DNA of 64,000 bases, taken from positions 27,495,188 through 27,559,187 of the forward strand of contig JACGWO010000012.1 in assembly GCA_034509735.1 (NCBI GenBank), in the 5' to 3' direction. This DNA comes from Sesamum alatum (taxonomy: Eukaryota > Streptophyta > Magnoliopsida > Lamiales > Pedaliaceae). Every line of letters starts with the position of its first letter. Position 1 is the stretch's first letter. The position numbers and the translations under genes are program-made. Under the pieces are notes generated by a model. That model did no database searches, had not been told where the DNA came from, and saw nothing but the letters and a program-made list of their open reading frames with translations. Shown in pieces: positions 1 through 12,244 of this stretch.

Positions 1-61
1 TGTATTGTATATATCAGCAGGTATTGAGTTTTTATTAAAAGTTTCAAAATTGAATTTTCAG

Positions 62-1715
62 GATGGATCTTATTCCAGAGGCCCAGTGGATATTCCAATT
101 GGTGAGGTTAACGAGTCTAATTATTACCTTTCCCCAACTTTCAAGTTTGAACAAGTATGGTTCTCTTTTCCCTGGAGTAGTTTTTGTTGTTTTTATTTTA
201 TGTCGACATGTTTTGGATCATGGCTCTTATTAACTTATTGGCAAGTATTAATCCTAACATTAACTAATAGATGGAAACTGAATTAAGATTTGCAATCAGA
301 ACTTAGCATAAAGAAAAAACACAAATTATTTTTCTGCTTGTCTTGTCTTGAAAATATTCAAGGCTCTACCCTGCAAGAAATTTGATTCTGAAGATATGAA
401 ATCCTTTTACTTTGTCATAATATACTGTGACACGCGAATAATCAACCGTTTCTGGCTGTCTCCATTTAATACTAGCCCTCTAGGACAATTCTGTGGGTTT
501 GAAGATTTTTGTGGTATACAAATTTTTGCTTACAAATCTCAATGGCATCAAGGGCCATTTCTCTTTAGCCCCTGCTGACCCCCTACTTCCCTTTACCATC
601 ACAACTTTCTTGAAAGCATATGACGTGATGACAACCGGCATCAGAAATCTAATTACTTGCACTTAAATCCTGTTCTTTTTTCATATTTTCTCCAGCAACT
701 TCTACTATTAAATTATTGGATGTAGAATCTGCATTGCTTTTCAATATACTTGTTTGTTTTTGTTCTGTAATCTTCAGTCAGATAAACTTGTAGTTCATTC
801 CTCGTCGGTAACCAAGAAGGCTTAATCTTCTTTTTGTGTTTCCTTTTCTAGTGTCTGGTTAAAGGTTGCCACAAAAGACTGCGTGTTGTGCATACAATAG
901 AATTCAGTAATGGGGGTTCAGATATCCAAATAATGAGGGTTGCTGTTTATGAAGAGGAATGGGTGAGCCCAGCCAACATACCTGACACCAGGTATCAATG
1001 ATCACCTGCAAAATATTTAAATTTTTCATGCATTTCAAAGTTCTGTTGATAGCTGGAGAATTCCTCAAGTCTCTGATGGATTATTTCATCCATAAGTTTG
1101 TGTTAAGAATAAGATTCATTGCTTTAAAAACAACCACTGTTTCCATCAAAACATCTATTAATCTGCATCCTGATTTCTGTGATTTTGGAAGTTGGTTTCA
1201 TATTTTTCAAACTCGACATTTCTCAATTTGCTTTTATGGATGTTTCTTCATCTTATACAACATTTCTCAACAGTGAGTTGGAGCTGGATTTGACGCCATT
1301 TTCTCAGAGGAAAAGAGTCCAACCATCAGAGCTCACCGGCTCCTGGAAGGTGTTTGAGGTAAGCGCCACACCAATATACGGTGAAGACATAACAATGGAG
1401 GAAAGCAACAGCACGCCTTATGTGTACCTCTGCACGGAAACCCTTAAAAAGAGAAGCCTGCCGGAGAATCTTGTTTACTTCGGAGAGGAAGAGATGCTGG
1501 ACATGCAAGACGTCACAGTTCTCTGGCTGCCTGGAGGCGTGACTGCCTATGTCGATGTAAACAAGGACGGCATCCTCTGTATAGGCGTCGGCTGGTACTC
1601 GGACGAGGGAATCAACCTTGTAATGGAAAGGGATTATGGATTAGATGGGAAACTTAAGGAGGTTAGATGGAAATCAGAGATGAAGAGAAGATGGAATAAT
1701 CCTCCCCCTATGTAA
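62..1715 (+). CDS. DUF3598/calycin-like protein, 3' part (5' exons outside window)
   Basis: Three coding exons at 62..154, 852..991 and 1274..1715 join in phase and encode 224 residues ending at TAA 1713-1715. Each intron has GT-AG ends, and the first exon opens after a TTTTCAG acceptor, so the start codon lies upstream of the window. The protein is soluble, with no membrane segment. It looks like the C-terminal barrel of the DUF3598/lipocalin-like family: a conserved ELTGSWKVFEVSATP strand region, then WLPGGVTAYVDVNKDG, GVGWYSDEGINLVMERDY and a final KEVRWKSEMKRRW strand. In cyanobacteria and plastids, related calycin folds bind pigments or lipids. A plastid role here is an inference, since the N-terminus is missing. 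The family call comes from motif resemblance only. Exon structure is well supported, function is not. Confidence 0.75.
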
Positions 1716-1875
1716 ATTCTCTCTTGTTTCCTCATTTTCCAACCGTTACACGTTTGATTTCAAGGAAACAATGGTAAACTATTTTCCTACATTCAGGCTC
1801 TTGATTGCTAGATTGTACTAATCTTGTGAGCATCCAGGCTGCTTAACTTTTTGGAGTTGGCGATCGGAACACATA

Positions 1876-2258
1876 GGGCATGTTTAATATAAATGATTGG
1901 GCGTAATTGATAGCCCAGTCACCCCTAAATTCATGTTTACTTACAAAAATATGGACCCTTGATTTCATTTGGGGGCCCGTTATAGTGTAGGATAAATGCA
2001 TGATTTGAATACCATCTCAAATCATCCAAAAATTGGTCCAAATTATTATATTATCTTATAACCATTTTGGTCATTTAATTCATATCCTTCTAAAATCACA
2101 AAGTAATACAATTCCTAGGAAACAAGAAATTAAATAATTCTACAACATATCATAGTAAGTAAACAAAATATTATATTATCCTACAATCATTTATCCCAAG
2201 ATTATATCATTCATTAATCTATTACATCATAATCACATTCAAAATAGTAAACATGCCC
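1876..2258. mobile_element. MITE with 11-bp terminal inverted repeats
   Basis: The element begins GGGCATGTTTA and ends with the exact reverse complement TAAACATGCCC. Its 383 bp are AT-rich and non-coding. The bases ATA lie on both sides and could be a 3-bp target duplication, which would fit a PIF/Harbinger-like MITE, but the duplication is too short to be decisive. Confidence 0.55.
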
Positions 2259-2276
2259 ATATAGGAATAGAACTTA

Positions 2277-2557
2277 TTACGCGGTCTTGAAAAGGAGTAC
2301 GTCCCTAATTTTTCGAGCCCACGAGTTTGGTTCCTAAATTGTTCGAGGTACGATTTTGGTCCCTAATTTTTATAAATTATTACAATTTTGGTCCAACCAA
2401 AATCGTAACAATTTGTAAAGAATAAGAACCAAAATTGTAACAATTGTAAAGATTAGAATCCAGAATCTTAACAATTTGTAAAGATTCGAGACTAAAATCA
2501 TACCTCCAAAAGTCTAGGGACCTAAGGATCAAAAGTATAATTTACGCGACTTGAAAT
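2277..2557. mobile_element. Small foldback element flanked by imperfect direct repeats
   Basis: The two halves are degenerate reverse complements. The left arm contains GAGGTACGATTTTGGTCC, and the right arm read on the other strand contains a close match. Imperfect direct copies of TTACGCG(GT/A)CTTGAAA flank the element at 2277-2292 and 2542-2557 and may be a target duplication. No ORF. Superfamily uncertain. Confidence 0.4.
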
Positions 2558-2660
2558 ATAACACTCTTGATTGATAAATAGCTCATAGTCGTGTCAGTCA
2601 CTAACTTTCTCTTCACACCTCTTTCTAGCTCGATAGTCGATACTCATTATATTTTCTTCA

Positions 2661-3104
2661 TTTTTAATTGGGTAAATTACAATTATTTTTCCTAAAATTT
2701 GAAATAATTATAAATATCCTCTTGTTATTTGTAAAATTACAAATATCCCATTGAAATTTGTAACTGTCTAACAAATAACTCATTTTTATCCATTTTTCTG
2801 GGTGAACTGACCAAAATGTCCTTATACATTTTATTTTATTTTTAAAATTCTTTGAATTTTTTGGACTACAATGTGCAGGGATAGACTCTTAAAATTTTTA
2901 CACAGAGGAGTTAATAAGACAATTTATGTCGACTGATTTTTCTGCAATTTTATTAAAAAATCAAGGGCAAAATGGTCAATTTCAGACCTTTTTGTTGAAA
3001 ATTACAAACCTGAATAGGGTATTTGTAATTTTTCAAACAACGATGGAGTATTTGTAATTATGTCAAATCTCAGAGAAGGTAGATGTAATTTACTCTTTTT
3101 AATT
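2661..3104. mobile_element. MULE-type non-autonomous element with perfect 9-bp target duplication
   Basis: The element runs 2670..3095 (426 bp). It starts GGGTAAATTACAATT and ends TGTAATTTACTC. The outer ~110 bp on each side are degenerate inverted repeats. TTTTTAATT occurs at 2661-2669 and again at 3096-3104, a perfect 9-bp target duplication, which is the length typical of Mutator-like elements. No transposase sequence is present. A short ORF that starts inside it has no recognisable product. Confidence 0.7.
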
Positions 3105-3950
3105 GTATTTAATCGAGATTATTATTCCAAGCAATTCATGATATACTATACTTTTCTTTCTATAATAATACGAAAATATTTATGCATGTTTGGAATTGTA
3201 TCACAACTTAGGAAAATGTTATTCTTCCACTCATGCCCAAATTTCAACTCATTGAAAAGTGCTGCTAAGCCAAGTCAATGGAACTTATCCTACGTACCCA
3301 AACTTAGCTTAGCTGCCTAATATTTGTTCCTCAATAACTTTAGAAATCCTTTTGATTTTCTATTTTTAACTAATTAATCCAACTATACCTACCACCATTA
3401 TATATAATATATACACGACATGCAGAGATCACCCAAATTTTTTATTTTCTAAAAAGATCATTGAGATATTCAATTTAATTGATTAGGTTTTAGGTTAGTT
3501 GGTATTTATTGATTGGCATTGATTAGTCGCGACCTAATTACTTTATTATAATAGCAATCATAAGCTTAGTCAACATGTTTTTGGTCTATTGACCAAAATA
3601 ACATCAAACTGCTCAAGATCGAGTACTAAACGTATTTTCGTGCTCGTACCAGAAAAGAATTGACATGTTCTTAATTTTTGTGTTTTAGTAATTTATCTTT
3701 GATTTTTTTTTTGTGGAAAATATATATCAGCTAAGATAGTAATAATATAAAATGATTCTTCTTTATAATTATTTAAATTTTTAGATGAGGTGGTCGTTGA
3801 ATATGGTATTTAATCCATAACAAATATCAAGAGGACTTGAGTTTAAATATTGTTATCACCCATTTATAAATAAGTTTCCCGTGTTGAATTTGTGTGTAAA
3901 AGTGACGCGTTAATGATATTCTCATGTACTCTTACATTAATCTTTTATAT
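3105..3950. other. AT-rich spacer, no gene seen
   Basis: Sequence between two foldback elements. The short ORFs crossing it are AT-rich and resemble no known protein. Confidence 0.5.
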
Positions 3951-3965
3951 TATTTTTGTATTTAA

Positions 3966-4190
3966 TGCAATTTACCTTCTTCTAATATTACAAATAAATA
4001 AATTACACCCTTGTGAAAAAAAAATAGCAATTTACCTCTGTTTTTTTTAAAATAAAGCAATTATCTCTCTAGACAGAGAGATAAATTGCTACATTAAAAA
4101 AAAGAGAAGGTAAATTGATTCATTTTAAAAAATGGAGATAATAAATTGCTATTTTATTTTTTTATAGGAGGGTAATTTGCTGCAACAAAA
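3966..4190. mobile_element. Foldback (snap-back) repeat downstream of the phytocyanin gene
   Basis: An imperfect palindrome centred near 4071, where TCTCTCTAGACAGAGAGA forms the tip. Copies of CAATTTACCT on the left match AGGTAAATTG and GGGTAATTTGC on the right. The arms are interrupted by A/T runs. It lies about 200 bp beyond the stop codon of the phytocyanin gene, so it could sit in or near that gene's 3' end. Confidence 0.5.
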
Positions 4191-4396
4191 ATCAGAAAAA
4201 TTACATTATTGAAAAAAAATCTTAAATAGAATAAAAGAAATTCTAATGTAATTAACATTATTCATGCAAATAATTATTACAATAACAATATATAGCAACA
4301 GTAAACAAAGATGGTGATCATCACATGTACTCACAATCAACACTACGACGTACAGAGAAAAATGTAAAACAGAACCTAAAATGCACTGCCACTTGC

Positions 4397-5294
4397 CTAG
4401 CCCATAATTCCGACCACGGCCGCCAAAACGAGTGAAAATCCGGCCATCAAACTATTCCTTCTGCCCAAAATGCTGGCCGCAGCACCACCAGCCGGCGGAG
4501 GAGGAGAAGACGGAGTAGAAGGTGGCGTCCCTGGAGTTTCCGGAGACCCCGAGGGTGGTGAAGGGCTGGCCCCTCCGGAGGGCGGTGGTGAGCTTCCCCC
4601 GCCGCTGACGGTGACGGCCAGTTTCATACCTTGAGAGCAGTGGTTAGACCTCGGACAGATGAAGTACCTGGTACCGGCGGCGGTGAGTGGGATGGTGGTG
4701 GGGCTGGTGGTGTAGGAATTTATGGGATTCGCACTGCTGCAACTCTGGTAGTCAGATTCGCTTACTTCGTCCACCGAGTGAGAGATATCGTAGTTGAACA
4801 CTGATGATGATCATGCATGCCACATATATGAGTTATTGTTCCAAAGAATGTAGAATATCAAAAGTGATAAATACATTTAAGGGTAAATTCTACGCTCCTA
4901 ATATTAGGTCAAAATACATTTTCTGCAAAATTACAGATACATTTCGTGAGGAGTGTTAAATGTAATATTTTTCAGGGGTGTTTGTGTAATTTTTGACTTT
5001 GAATAAGGGTGTAGTTGTAATTACTACTATAATTTCGAGGGATGTATTTATAATTTTGCAAAAGAGTGTATATTTTAACCTGACCAAGAAATGTCAATGT
5101 AAATCATGTAATTATTTCAAGACGGTGTTGAACTTACGAAGGGCGTCGCCGGTAGCAAAAGTTTGGCTACTAGCCCAGTTGCCGTAGTTGACGCCGGTGT
5201 TCCACCCACTCGAGTCACCGACGGTGTGCGTCGTGGCGGCATAGGCCGCCGGAGAGATGAGTAGAAGAAGAGCAAAGGCAATGAGTTTGGCCAT
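4397..5294 (-). CDS. Uclacyanin-type phytocyanin (blue copper protein), GPI-anchored
   Basis: Two exons, complement(4397..4800, 5138..5294), encode 186 residues. The single intron has GTAAGT and CATCATCAG ends. The ATG at 5294 is chosen because a secretion signal follows directly (about residues 1-19, MAKLIAFALLLLISPAAYA). The plastocyanin-like domain spans about residues 20-117. Copper ligands fit His60 (ISHSVDEV), Cys73 (YQSC), His106 and Met111 (NHCSQGMK); the axial Met marks the uclacyanin class as opposed to stellacyanin, which has Gln. Cys101 and Cys107 flank the loop. A Pro/Ser/Gly-rich stretch of about 45 residues, typical of arabinogalactan glycosylation, precedes a hydrophobic tail consistent with GPI attachment. 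Known members act at the plasma membrane or cell wall in electron transfer or cell-wall signalling. The intron carries a repeat insertion. Confidence 0.95.
4881..5087. repeat. Repeat insertion in the phytocyanin intron
   Basis: Starts GGGTAAATTCTAC and ends GTATATTTTAACC, with several internal copies of short TGTAATTNNN-like strings in both orientations. It resembles the small terminal-inverted-repeat element at 2670-3095. It fills most of the 337-bp intron. I found no clear target duplication, so the boundaries are approximate. Confidence 0.4.
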
Positions 5295-7370
5295 TTTGTT
5301 TGAGCAGCTGATCAAATGTGCAAAGATAGTGAGAGGTGGTACGCAGTTTATATAGACAAAAAGAGTGGGAGTAATATAGAATTCGAAGGGGGAACAAGTC
5401 TACATTCCCTAACTGAAATATGAAAATTTTTTACTCGAGTAAGATCTGATTAAATCAAATCAATTACTGTGATATGCATATAATTAATTATTTTTCTTAA
5501 ATTGTACACCAATCATACGACGTGTGTATTGTATTTATTTGTATAATTGATTCAAGTCAAACCAAACACGATTTGGAGTTAGAATTATTCATGCCCTATC
5601 TACCTAACACCTTAGCAATTCTTTGAATCTCTTAATTAATGTTGTTGACAAATGGGGTTGTTGGCTCCTACATATATCCCAATTACACTGTGTTTCGGTG
5701 AACTTATAAGTTTTTTACAATAATTTATGAAATAATTGATAGTTTATAATATGATGAAAAATATTCGATAAAATTATTCAGGAAATGAGTTAAAAAGATA
5801 AAAAATAAGATGTTATAAACATGTGTATCTATATATGTCGTCTTTTGAGAAAAAATAAGGAATTTTTCTTTTATCTTAACAAGTTTGTATAATTTTGATC
5901 CTATTGAAGTAAAATGAATATGACATGATGATTTAGGATCTAAACATTGTAGAAAAAATAATTATCTTTTTTTTATAAAAAAAAGTATTGTTTTATTTTC
6001 TTAATTAAATTAACTTCTAGAAGACAAGTGATGAGCCAATCCAATTAATCTTTTCTTTTTTCTTCAAACATATTAAACAATATATAATATGCACCTAATA
6101 GTTGTTTATTAATTTAATGTAAATAACAAATTAAAGAGTAGGTTTATTCATATAATACAAATTTTCTTGATCAATTGTACTAATTATTGATAGTCCGGAA
6201 ATCAATGATTGCCACGTATTGACTTCATCAAATAAATCATATGGGGTCGACGGTACAACACTTTATTACTATTATTTTTTATTTTCTTTATAAAAAAATA
6301 ATATTTTACAATATGTTTTTGAGTTGGTCAACTTTATGTAATGTATATTTGGGCAGTGGATAGAAAGTGGAACACAACAACGACTTTGATGGTCAATTTA
6401 ATCACCAAACCTTAACCAAATCTCACTTAAACTAAACTCTCATTCCGACATTTTCTTCTTGTCCTAATTTTGTCAAGTCATGTTGATGTTGATACCCCAA
6501 ACTAACACACCATACACACTCTAGCCTGTCCTCTGTTTACATTATTGTCTTTTGAATAATTACACATACACCCAATAAAAATGTTAACTTTATTTACACA
6601 AAACATCCTAATTTTTGAAAAAATGTACAGCCTTCCATCAGAAACATCAACATCAACGCATCATTATACAAACTAATCATGTTTTTTTATTGTCAGGGGT
6701 AGTTTAAAGCAAAATGGTTTGTGTCAACAAACCATCGATCAGATGTGTAAATATAATTATAGAATAGCAGTGTTTTAATTACGAATTTTATCATATTTTC
6801 CTTGAGATTAAATTTAGATACAGGAGAATTGTTAAACGAGCGTGTAAAGTTATTTGGAACTAGTCAAATCTTGCGTGGCTGAGAAATATTCAACATATAT
6901 ATTACCTAATCTTCTATTTATCTGAATCAAACATTCTTTATGATCTATTAACTATAGTAATCGACTCGTTTACGGAACTGATACTCTTGATAAATGGGTC
7001 AAAGTTTTAAATTTAGTCAAAATATTTGGCAAAAGTATTTTTTTTTTCTTTTTACCAAAAAATAGAAGTATGATATTGAAATTTAATTGTTCAACTAACC
7101 AACAAGAGAAGGAACAAGGGAATGTTTTTTAGGGACAATTACACCGTCCTACCCTGAGGTTTCGTATAATTACACATAAATCCTCTGTAAAAAAATTACA
7201 TCTAATACTATTGAGATATGTTTTATTCTAACATATAAATCCATCATTTAGTCAAAATTCACCTAATTTATTCACAAATAAATTGAATAAAAATTCATAT
7301 TTATCTCGAATTGACTTAATACTAAGTTATCGCAAATCAAACAACAGAGTAAATCCTGAACTTTCAATTT
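5295..7370. other. AT-rich spacer with repeat remnants
   Basis: The first part is the promoter side of the phytocyanin gene. Stretch 5463-5590 resembles 56102-56240 (see separate entry). Stretches near 6550-6640 and 7135-7260 carry AATTACAC-type strings like the arms of the small foldback elements nearby and may be decayed copies. No gene is recognised. Confidence 0.45.
5463..5590. repeat. Dispersed repeat copy A
   Basis: Contains TTATTTTTCTTAAATTGTACACCA followed within ~60 bp by a CAAGTCAAACCAAA string, in the same order and spacing as 56102-56240. This suggests a low-copy dispersed repeat. Non-coding, class unknown. Confidence 0.4.
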
Positions 7371-7720
7371 GTCAGGGCCCAAATCAGTAATTGGGCCAAC
7401 CCAAAACTATAGTGGGCTCAATTGAGCCCAAATCAGTAAATAGGCCCTTTTCTCAAAAAGAAAAGTGGCGTACGCACATACTAAAATAGTGAATGAGCAA
7501 AGAAAGAAAACGGGGAAACAAACGAGTGCAGAGAATGTGGTGTGTGGAGGAAGGATATTCTCGGGAAAACGCCAAAACCGTGTTCACAAAATCTATGGCT
7601 GGTTTTCCCATGGTGAATGGTGGTATTGCGACTTTAGAAGACGTTGCCCTATTTAATGACATAAACCGCGTAAAACTTTTCCCAAGTTGCCACCAATAGA
7701 AAAAGGTTCCATTTACTTAC
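7371..7720 (+). other. GC-richer islet with site II-like motifs and a short ORF
   Basis: Several GGGCC/GGCCC-type motifs (CAGGGCCCAAA, TTGGGCCAACC, TAGGCCC) lie at 7372-7446, resembling site II elements in plant housekeeping promoters. About 150 bp downstream, an ATG at 7594 opens 34 codons to a TAG, with a product I do not recognise. Overlapping ORFs exist on both strands. It may be a decayed gene start or a captured fragment. No downstream exon was identified. Confidence 0.25.
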
Positions 7721-8732
7721 ACATGGATTGCTGACGGCGGTATTAGTGAATGCATACACTAAAAAATGGATTCAAAGATGGACACATAAAAATTGGTTTC
7801 AATTAGGGCAAGAACTTATATAACTAGACTTCAATATCCAAAATCTCGAATACTAAATATTCGTTTGAACTCGATTCTTTAAAAATAATAAATTAGATCG
7901 GCATATATTCCGACTCAATTAAAACCCTTTCAAACTCAATTCAGATAATCCAAATTTTTTAAACTCGATAAATATTCAAATAATTTGAATAATAACAAAC
8001 ATAAATGTAAACAAAATATCCATTTTGTAAACATGAACATGATTTTAACCCAGAGCCCACAGCGGGAATTGCTCAAACTTAACCTTTTTTTTTCTTTTTT
8101 TATGTCTCAAACTTAAAACTTGTTAGGTGTGATAAATCAAGCCTAAAGAAACAATACTTTAATGTCGGTCTGGAGCTGAACCTCAAATAGGAAGACAGCC
8201 TTTGGCGATAAATACAAAATAGTCCCCTAAAATTTTGTGAATTTGGGTAAACTATTTCCAAATTATGACATATTTTCCCGCAATATCAGGGCTGGGACTA
8301 TAAATTTAAATGGTATTACATACTTTGACGCAAGGCCATTCAACCTGCACAATCAACCTGTTTTCATTCAAGTTTCATAACCGGGTGGTCCCATATTTGC
8401 CTGAGATTTCTCACCTTTTCATGTGTAATGAACCTGCAAGTGGGGGGAGGCTGACTTCCATCTTCTGTCCCAATCCTTCTCCCCCATGTAATGAAACAAA
8501 AGACTATTACGTATTAGCATGACATGGATTCACCCGAGCAGCAAATGCATCCCAAATTCATTGTAACTGTACAACAAAGACATAATTTATCGTTGCGCAA
8601 GGCATAAATATTCCACGATATTAGTAATGTTTGCTGATTATAAGTAGCAGGGTGGTCGCTATCATTTTTCTTCACCAGCTTGCTATAAACTTGGAACGTT
8701 TTGAGAATAGAAGTAACAGAAACAGGATCAAC
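7721..8732. other. Spacer and promoter side of the dioxygenase gene
   Basis: AT-rich, no gene recognised. The last ~100 bp before the ATG at 8733 should be the leader of the dioxygenase. A pyrimidine-rich stretch lies near 8660-8680, but no convincing TATA box can be assigned. Confidence 0.4.
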
Positions 8733-10410
8733 ATGGCAGCAAAGAGAGAAACCTCACCAGATTCGTTCACAAGTGCAATGGCGCTTTCAGAAATGGGTCT
8801 GCATGGTGTTCCCGAACGTTACATACTTCCCCAACCACAACGCCCTGTCATTAACCAGATACCTCATTGCCCCACAATAGCTTTGCCGGTTATAGATCTT
8901 TCCTTGTTAGAGAACCCTTCTCTTCGACCCCAGGTGATAGAGCAAGTGCATGAGGCCTGCAAGGAACTTGGAGTTTTTCAGGTACATTAACAATTATGAA
9001 TAGTTGCATGAAAGCAAAGCAAGTCTATATTAGTTTAACTACGTAGTGGCAATCAAGAAAAAGGTTTAGGGTTTTATCTTGGAGTGTAACTTGGCTTTTC
9101 AGTGGTGGCACATGATAATATGCATGTTTGTTTTCCTAGACGGCATGCATGGTCAAACATCAACAAATAGAGAGCATATAGAACCACGTCTGCAGCCGAA
9201 GCAATATAGAGAAGTTCATAGAAGCATTTCTTTTCCTACCAAAGTATCCTTGTGTTAAATTTACTATATCTTTTTTTCCCTCTGCATGAGCAGTAAACTC
9301 ATCAATAGTTTGTACGTCGAGATGCAATGCATGCATTTTAAACATTACGCCTTAAAAATGCATTGAAGTTGTTCATGCTGCAGGTGATCAACCATGGAAT
9401 TCAAATTTCATTAACAGATGATGCCCTAGATGTTGCTGAAGAGTTCTTTGATTTGCCAAATGAGAAAAAAATGTGCCTTGCTTCTACCGATGTTCGTGAA
9501 CCTGTAAGGTACGGGACCAGTCTAAATCATGTCAATGATAAGGTTCAGTATTGGAGAGACTTTATCAAACACTACTCTCATCCAATCTCAACTTGGATCG
9601 ACATGTGGCCATCAGAACCATCAAGTTACAAGTAAGCCACTTACACAGTTGATCATTACACAACTTATTACTAAAACACGAACCTTGTTTCAGTAAAATA
9701 CTACTCACTGACTTGTTCTGGATTCAACTTAGAACTAGAAAAGTTTAGGTCTTAATACGTGCCACTTTTGCAGGAAGAAAATGGGAAACTATGCAAAGGC
9801 TGCACATGTCTTGCATAAAAAGTTAATGGAAGTAGTGCTTGAGAGCGTAGGTCTAAGACAAGACTACTTACAGAAAGACATTGAGGAAGGCTCGCAAGTC
9901 ATGGCCGTAAATTGTTATCCTGCTTGCCCGGAACCAAATCTAGCACTAGGCCTGCCCCCACACTCAGACTATGGATCATTGACTATCATACTCCAAAGTC
10001 AACAGGGTCTAGAGATCAAGGACAGCAATGGAAAATGGCAATCTGTTTCATTGATCAAAGATGCCCTGGTAGTTCAGCTGGGAGATCAATTGGAGGTGCT
10101 AAGCAATGGCCGATACAAAAGTGTCGTTCATCGAGCAATCCTTAACTCAGAGAAGAGGCGTCTTTCAATTGCTAGTCTTCACAGTCTGGCAATAGATAAA
10201 AAAGTAATACCAGCTCCAGAACTTGTGGACGAGCAACATCCATTGTCCTACAAAGAAGGCAGCTTTGAAGACTTTTTGCACTTCATTCAAGATAATGACA
10301 TCCTAGAAGGAAGATACATAGATACATTGAAAAAGAATCCACAGACAGGGTCTACGAAGGAGACAGAGCACCAAATGCATGAGAATGTGATTAGTCGTTC
10401 TTCCGGATGA
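8733..10410 (+). CDS. 2-oxoglutarate/Fe(II)-dependent dioxygenase (DOXC/DMR6-like class)
   Basis: Three exons, 8733..8981, 9384..9631 and 9774..10410, encode 377 residues with GT-AG introns. The ATG at 8733 is preferred over upstream in-frame near-cognates because it is the first ATG of the frame and begins the plausible N-terminal region. The DIOX_N region (about residues 45-165) includes LPVIDLSLLEN and GVFQVINHGI across the first junction. The 2OG-FeII_Oxy domain follows, with iron ligands His229 and Asp231 in GLPPHSDYGSLTI and His285 in KSVVHRA. The 2-oxoglutarate-binding Arg295 and Ser297 are in RRLSIAS. The intron positions suit the plant DOXC group, which includes DMR6-like salicylate hydroxylases, flavonoid hydroxylases or demethylases and hyoscyamine 6-hydroxylase. 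The substrate cannot be read from sequence. Cytosolic, as no targeting signal is seen. Confidence 0.92.
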
Positions 10411-12240
10411 TCTTGAATTCACTAGTTACGAAATGCATAAAAACATATCACTTAGTATCATAGAAGCTCTAGAAAGTTCTTTGAAACGCATGTAATACTG
10501 GAAGCTATATTAAACATAAAATAATTGACTTTACTTTAGTATGGAAAACTTAGTCATGGTTAATCAAGGTTTAGTATATGGAAGTGAACTTTGGGTATTT
10601 ATACAATCATTCAGCAGACATTTAGCAGTTTGTAATTACCTCCCCATGCACACAACGATAACTATTTTATGTCTTTAAGACTTCCCAACAGTTATAAACA
10701 TGCAGTATTCTTTTTCAATAAAGGCTACAAGCTACCATACAAAGTTTCAAAAGCCTACCATGGCGGGAAAAGTCAAAAAGTCTGTAACCAAATGAATCAT
10801 TTAAGATGGAACCCCAAACATGTTTGCCGAGAAACTAAAGCATTAAACAGTGAAAAAGTTCTATCTAGTTATATTTGTGCACTGTTACTTTCTATTTACC
10901 ATGAAGATTTAGATGTTCTATGAGCATCTCTCTTATAGAACTTCCATAAGGAGCTAAAATATTCCATTTTGCAGGGAACTCACAGAAATTTTTACAAAAC
11001 TTACGCTTATTATCATTCAAGCACTTTTCTTTCGTGCATGAAGCTAGATCCAATATTAAACGCTGCAGCTCTCACTGAAATGTATTACACTAATTCTTTT
11101 CTACTTGGTGGTTCAATATCACATCATTACTTACCGTACTTACCAGGTTACGATCCTAATAACAGCAAATCTAATATGATGACTGCTTAAAGTGACGTCA
11201 CCGTACACGCATGTATAATTATTCCCTAATACACTCTAACAAAAGCTTGGTGACTCAGCTTTAGACTATTTACTCAGTTGGTAGAAAGGATAAATCCTAC
11301 CTAGCTTCCCATCACATCCATTACTTTTGATATAAATGAGTTAGACGGTCATATATAAATCATCATCTTTGTTTTTTTGGGTAAGAAAGTACAAACTTAA
11401 ATTACCAACAATCTGAAAATTGGGTCCCTTTACAAGGCCACTTGCAGTAGCAGGGGGACAAGAGAAGACAGTGTTCTAGGGTTGTGATGTAGCGCCGAAC
11501 ATTATCTTTAAGTTATCCGTTGCATGGAATAGGAAAACGAGATCAGCCATAACTTTTCGTATTCATGCATATACAAGTTGCACAGAAAACGACAAACTAC
11601 ATGTTGATGGATAATAATATTCTTTCTGCAACTATAATATCATTCGTTACTGCATTATTTCAGCTTGTCCTGCCACATACACATCCAAATTGGCGGCTTT
11701 AAGGAATAAGACATTTCCTAATAATTTGGAGCTACATTAAAATTTTGACAAATTTTCCATTTTATTTTGTGAGAGTGGGGGTTAGATGGATGCAAAAACA
11801 TAACCTTATTATGGATTTTTCTAGATATAGGCATATAGCATTCGGAAACTTAAACCATATAATGTCACTATAGATTACATATTTGTGAAGCCAAATATAG
11901 TGTATACGCCATTCGTAACGGTTGTATCCTGAGTCGCACGATCATTCAATGCACAGGCTAGCTACAGCATCGGTTTTTCTGTTTACCAAATAGTCTAATG
12001 TGATTGCTTTCTGGCAAAAACATAGGAAATATTAAATCACTAATTCAGTATCATTGAACCTAATTCACAAAGAACGAACAGGTAATCGACCAATAAGAAC
12101 TTCCATGCATTGAATTCGAACATACAATGTGAAGCTTAATTTCCTAGAATAGACATCGATTTTACATGCATTCAGTAGCTTTCCATTTTTACATTACAGA
12201 AATACACCTATCAAAACAAAGCCATAATCTCTACCAAACT
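10411..12240. other. Spacer, no gene seen
   Basis: Follows the dioxygenase stop codon, so the first few hundred bases include its 3' UTR. Short ORFs at 10669-10923 and 10969-11190 show no recognisable domain. Confidence 0.45.
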
Positions 12241-12244
12241 AACA

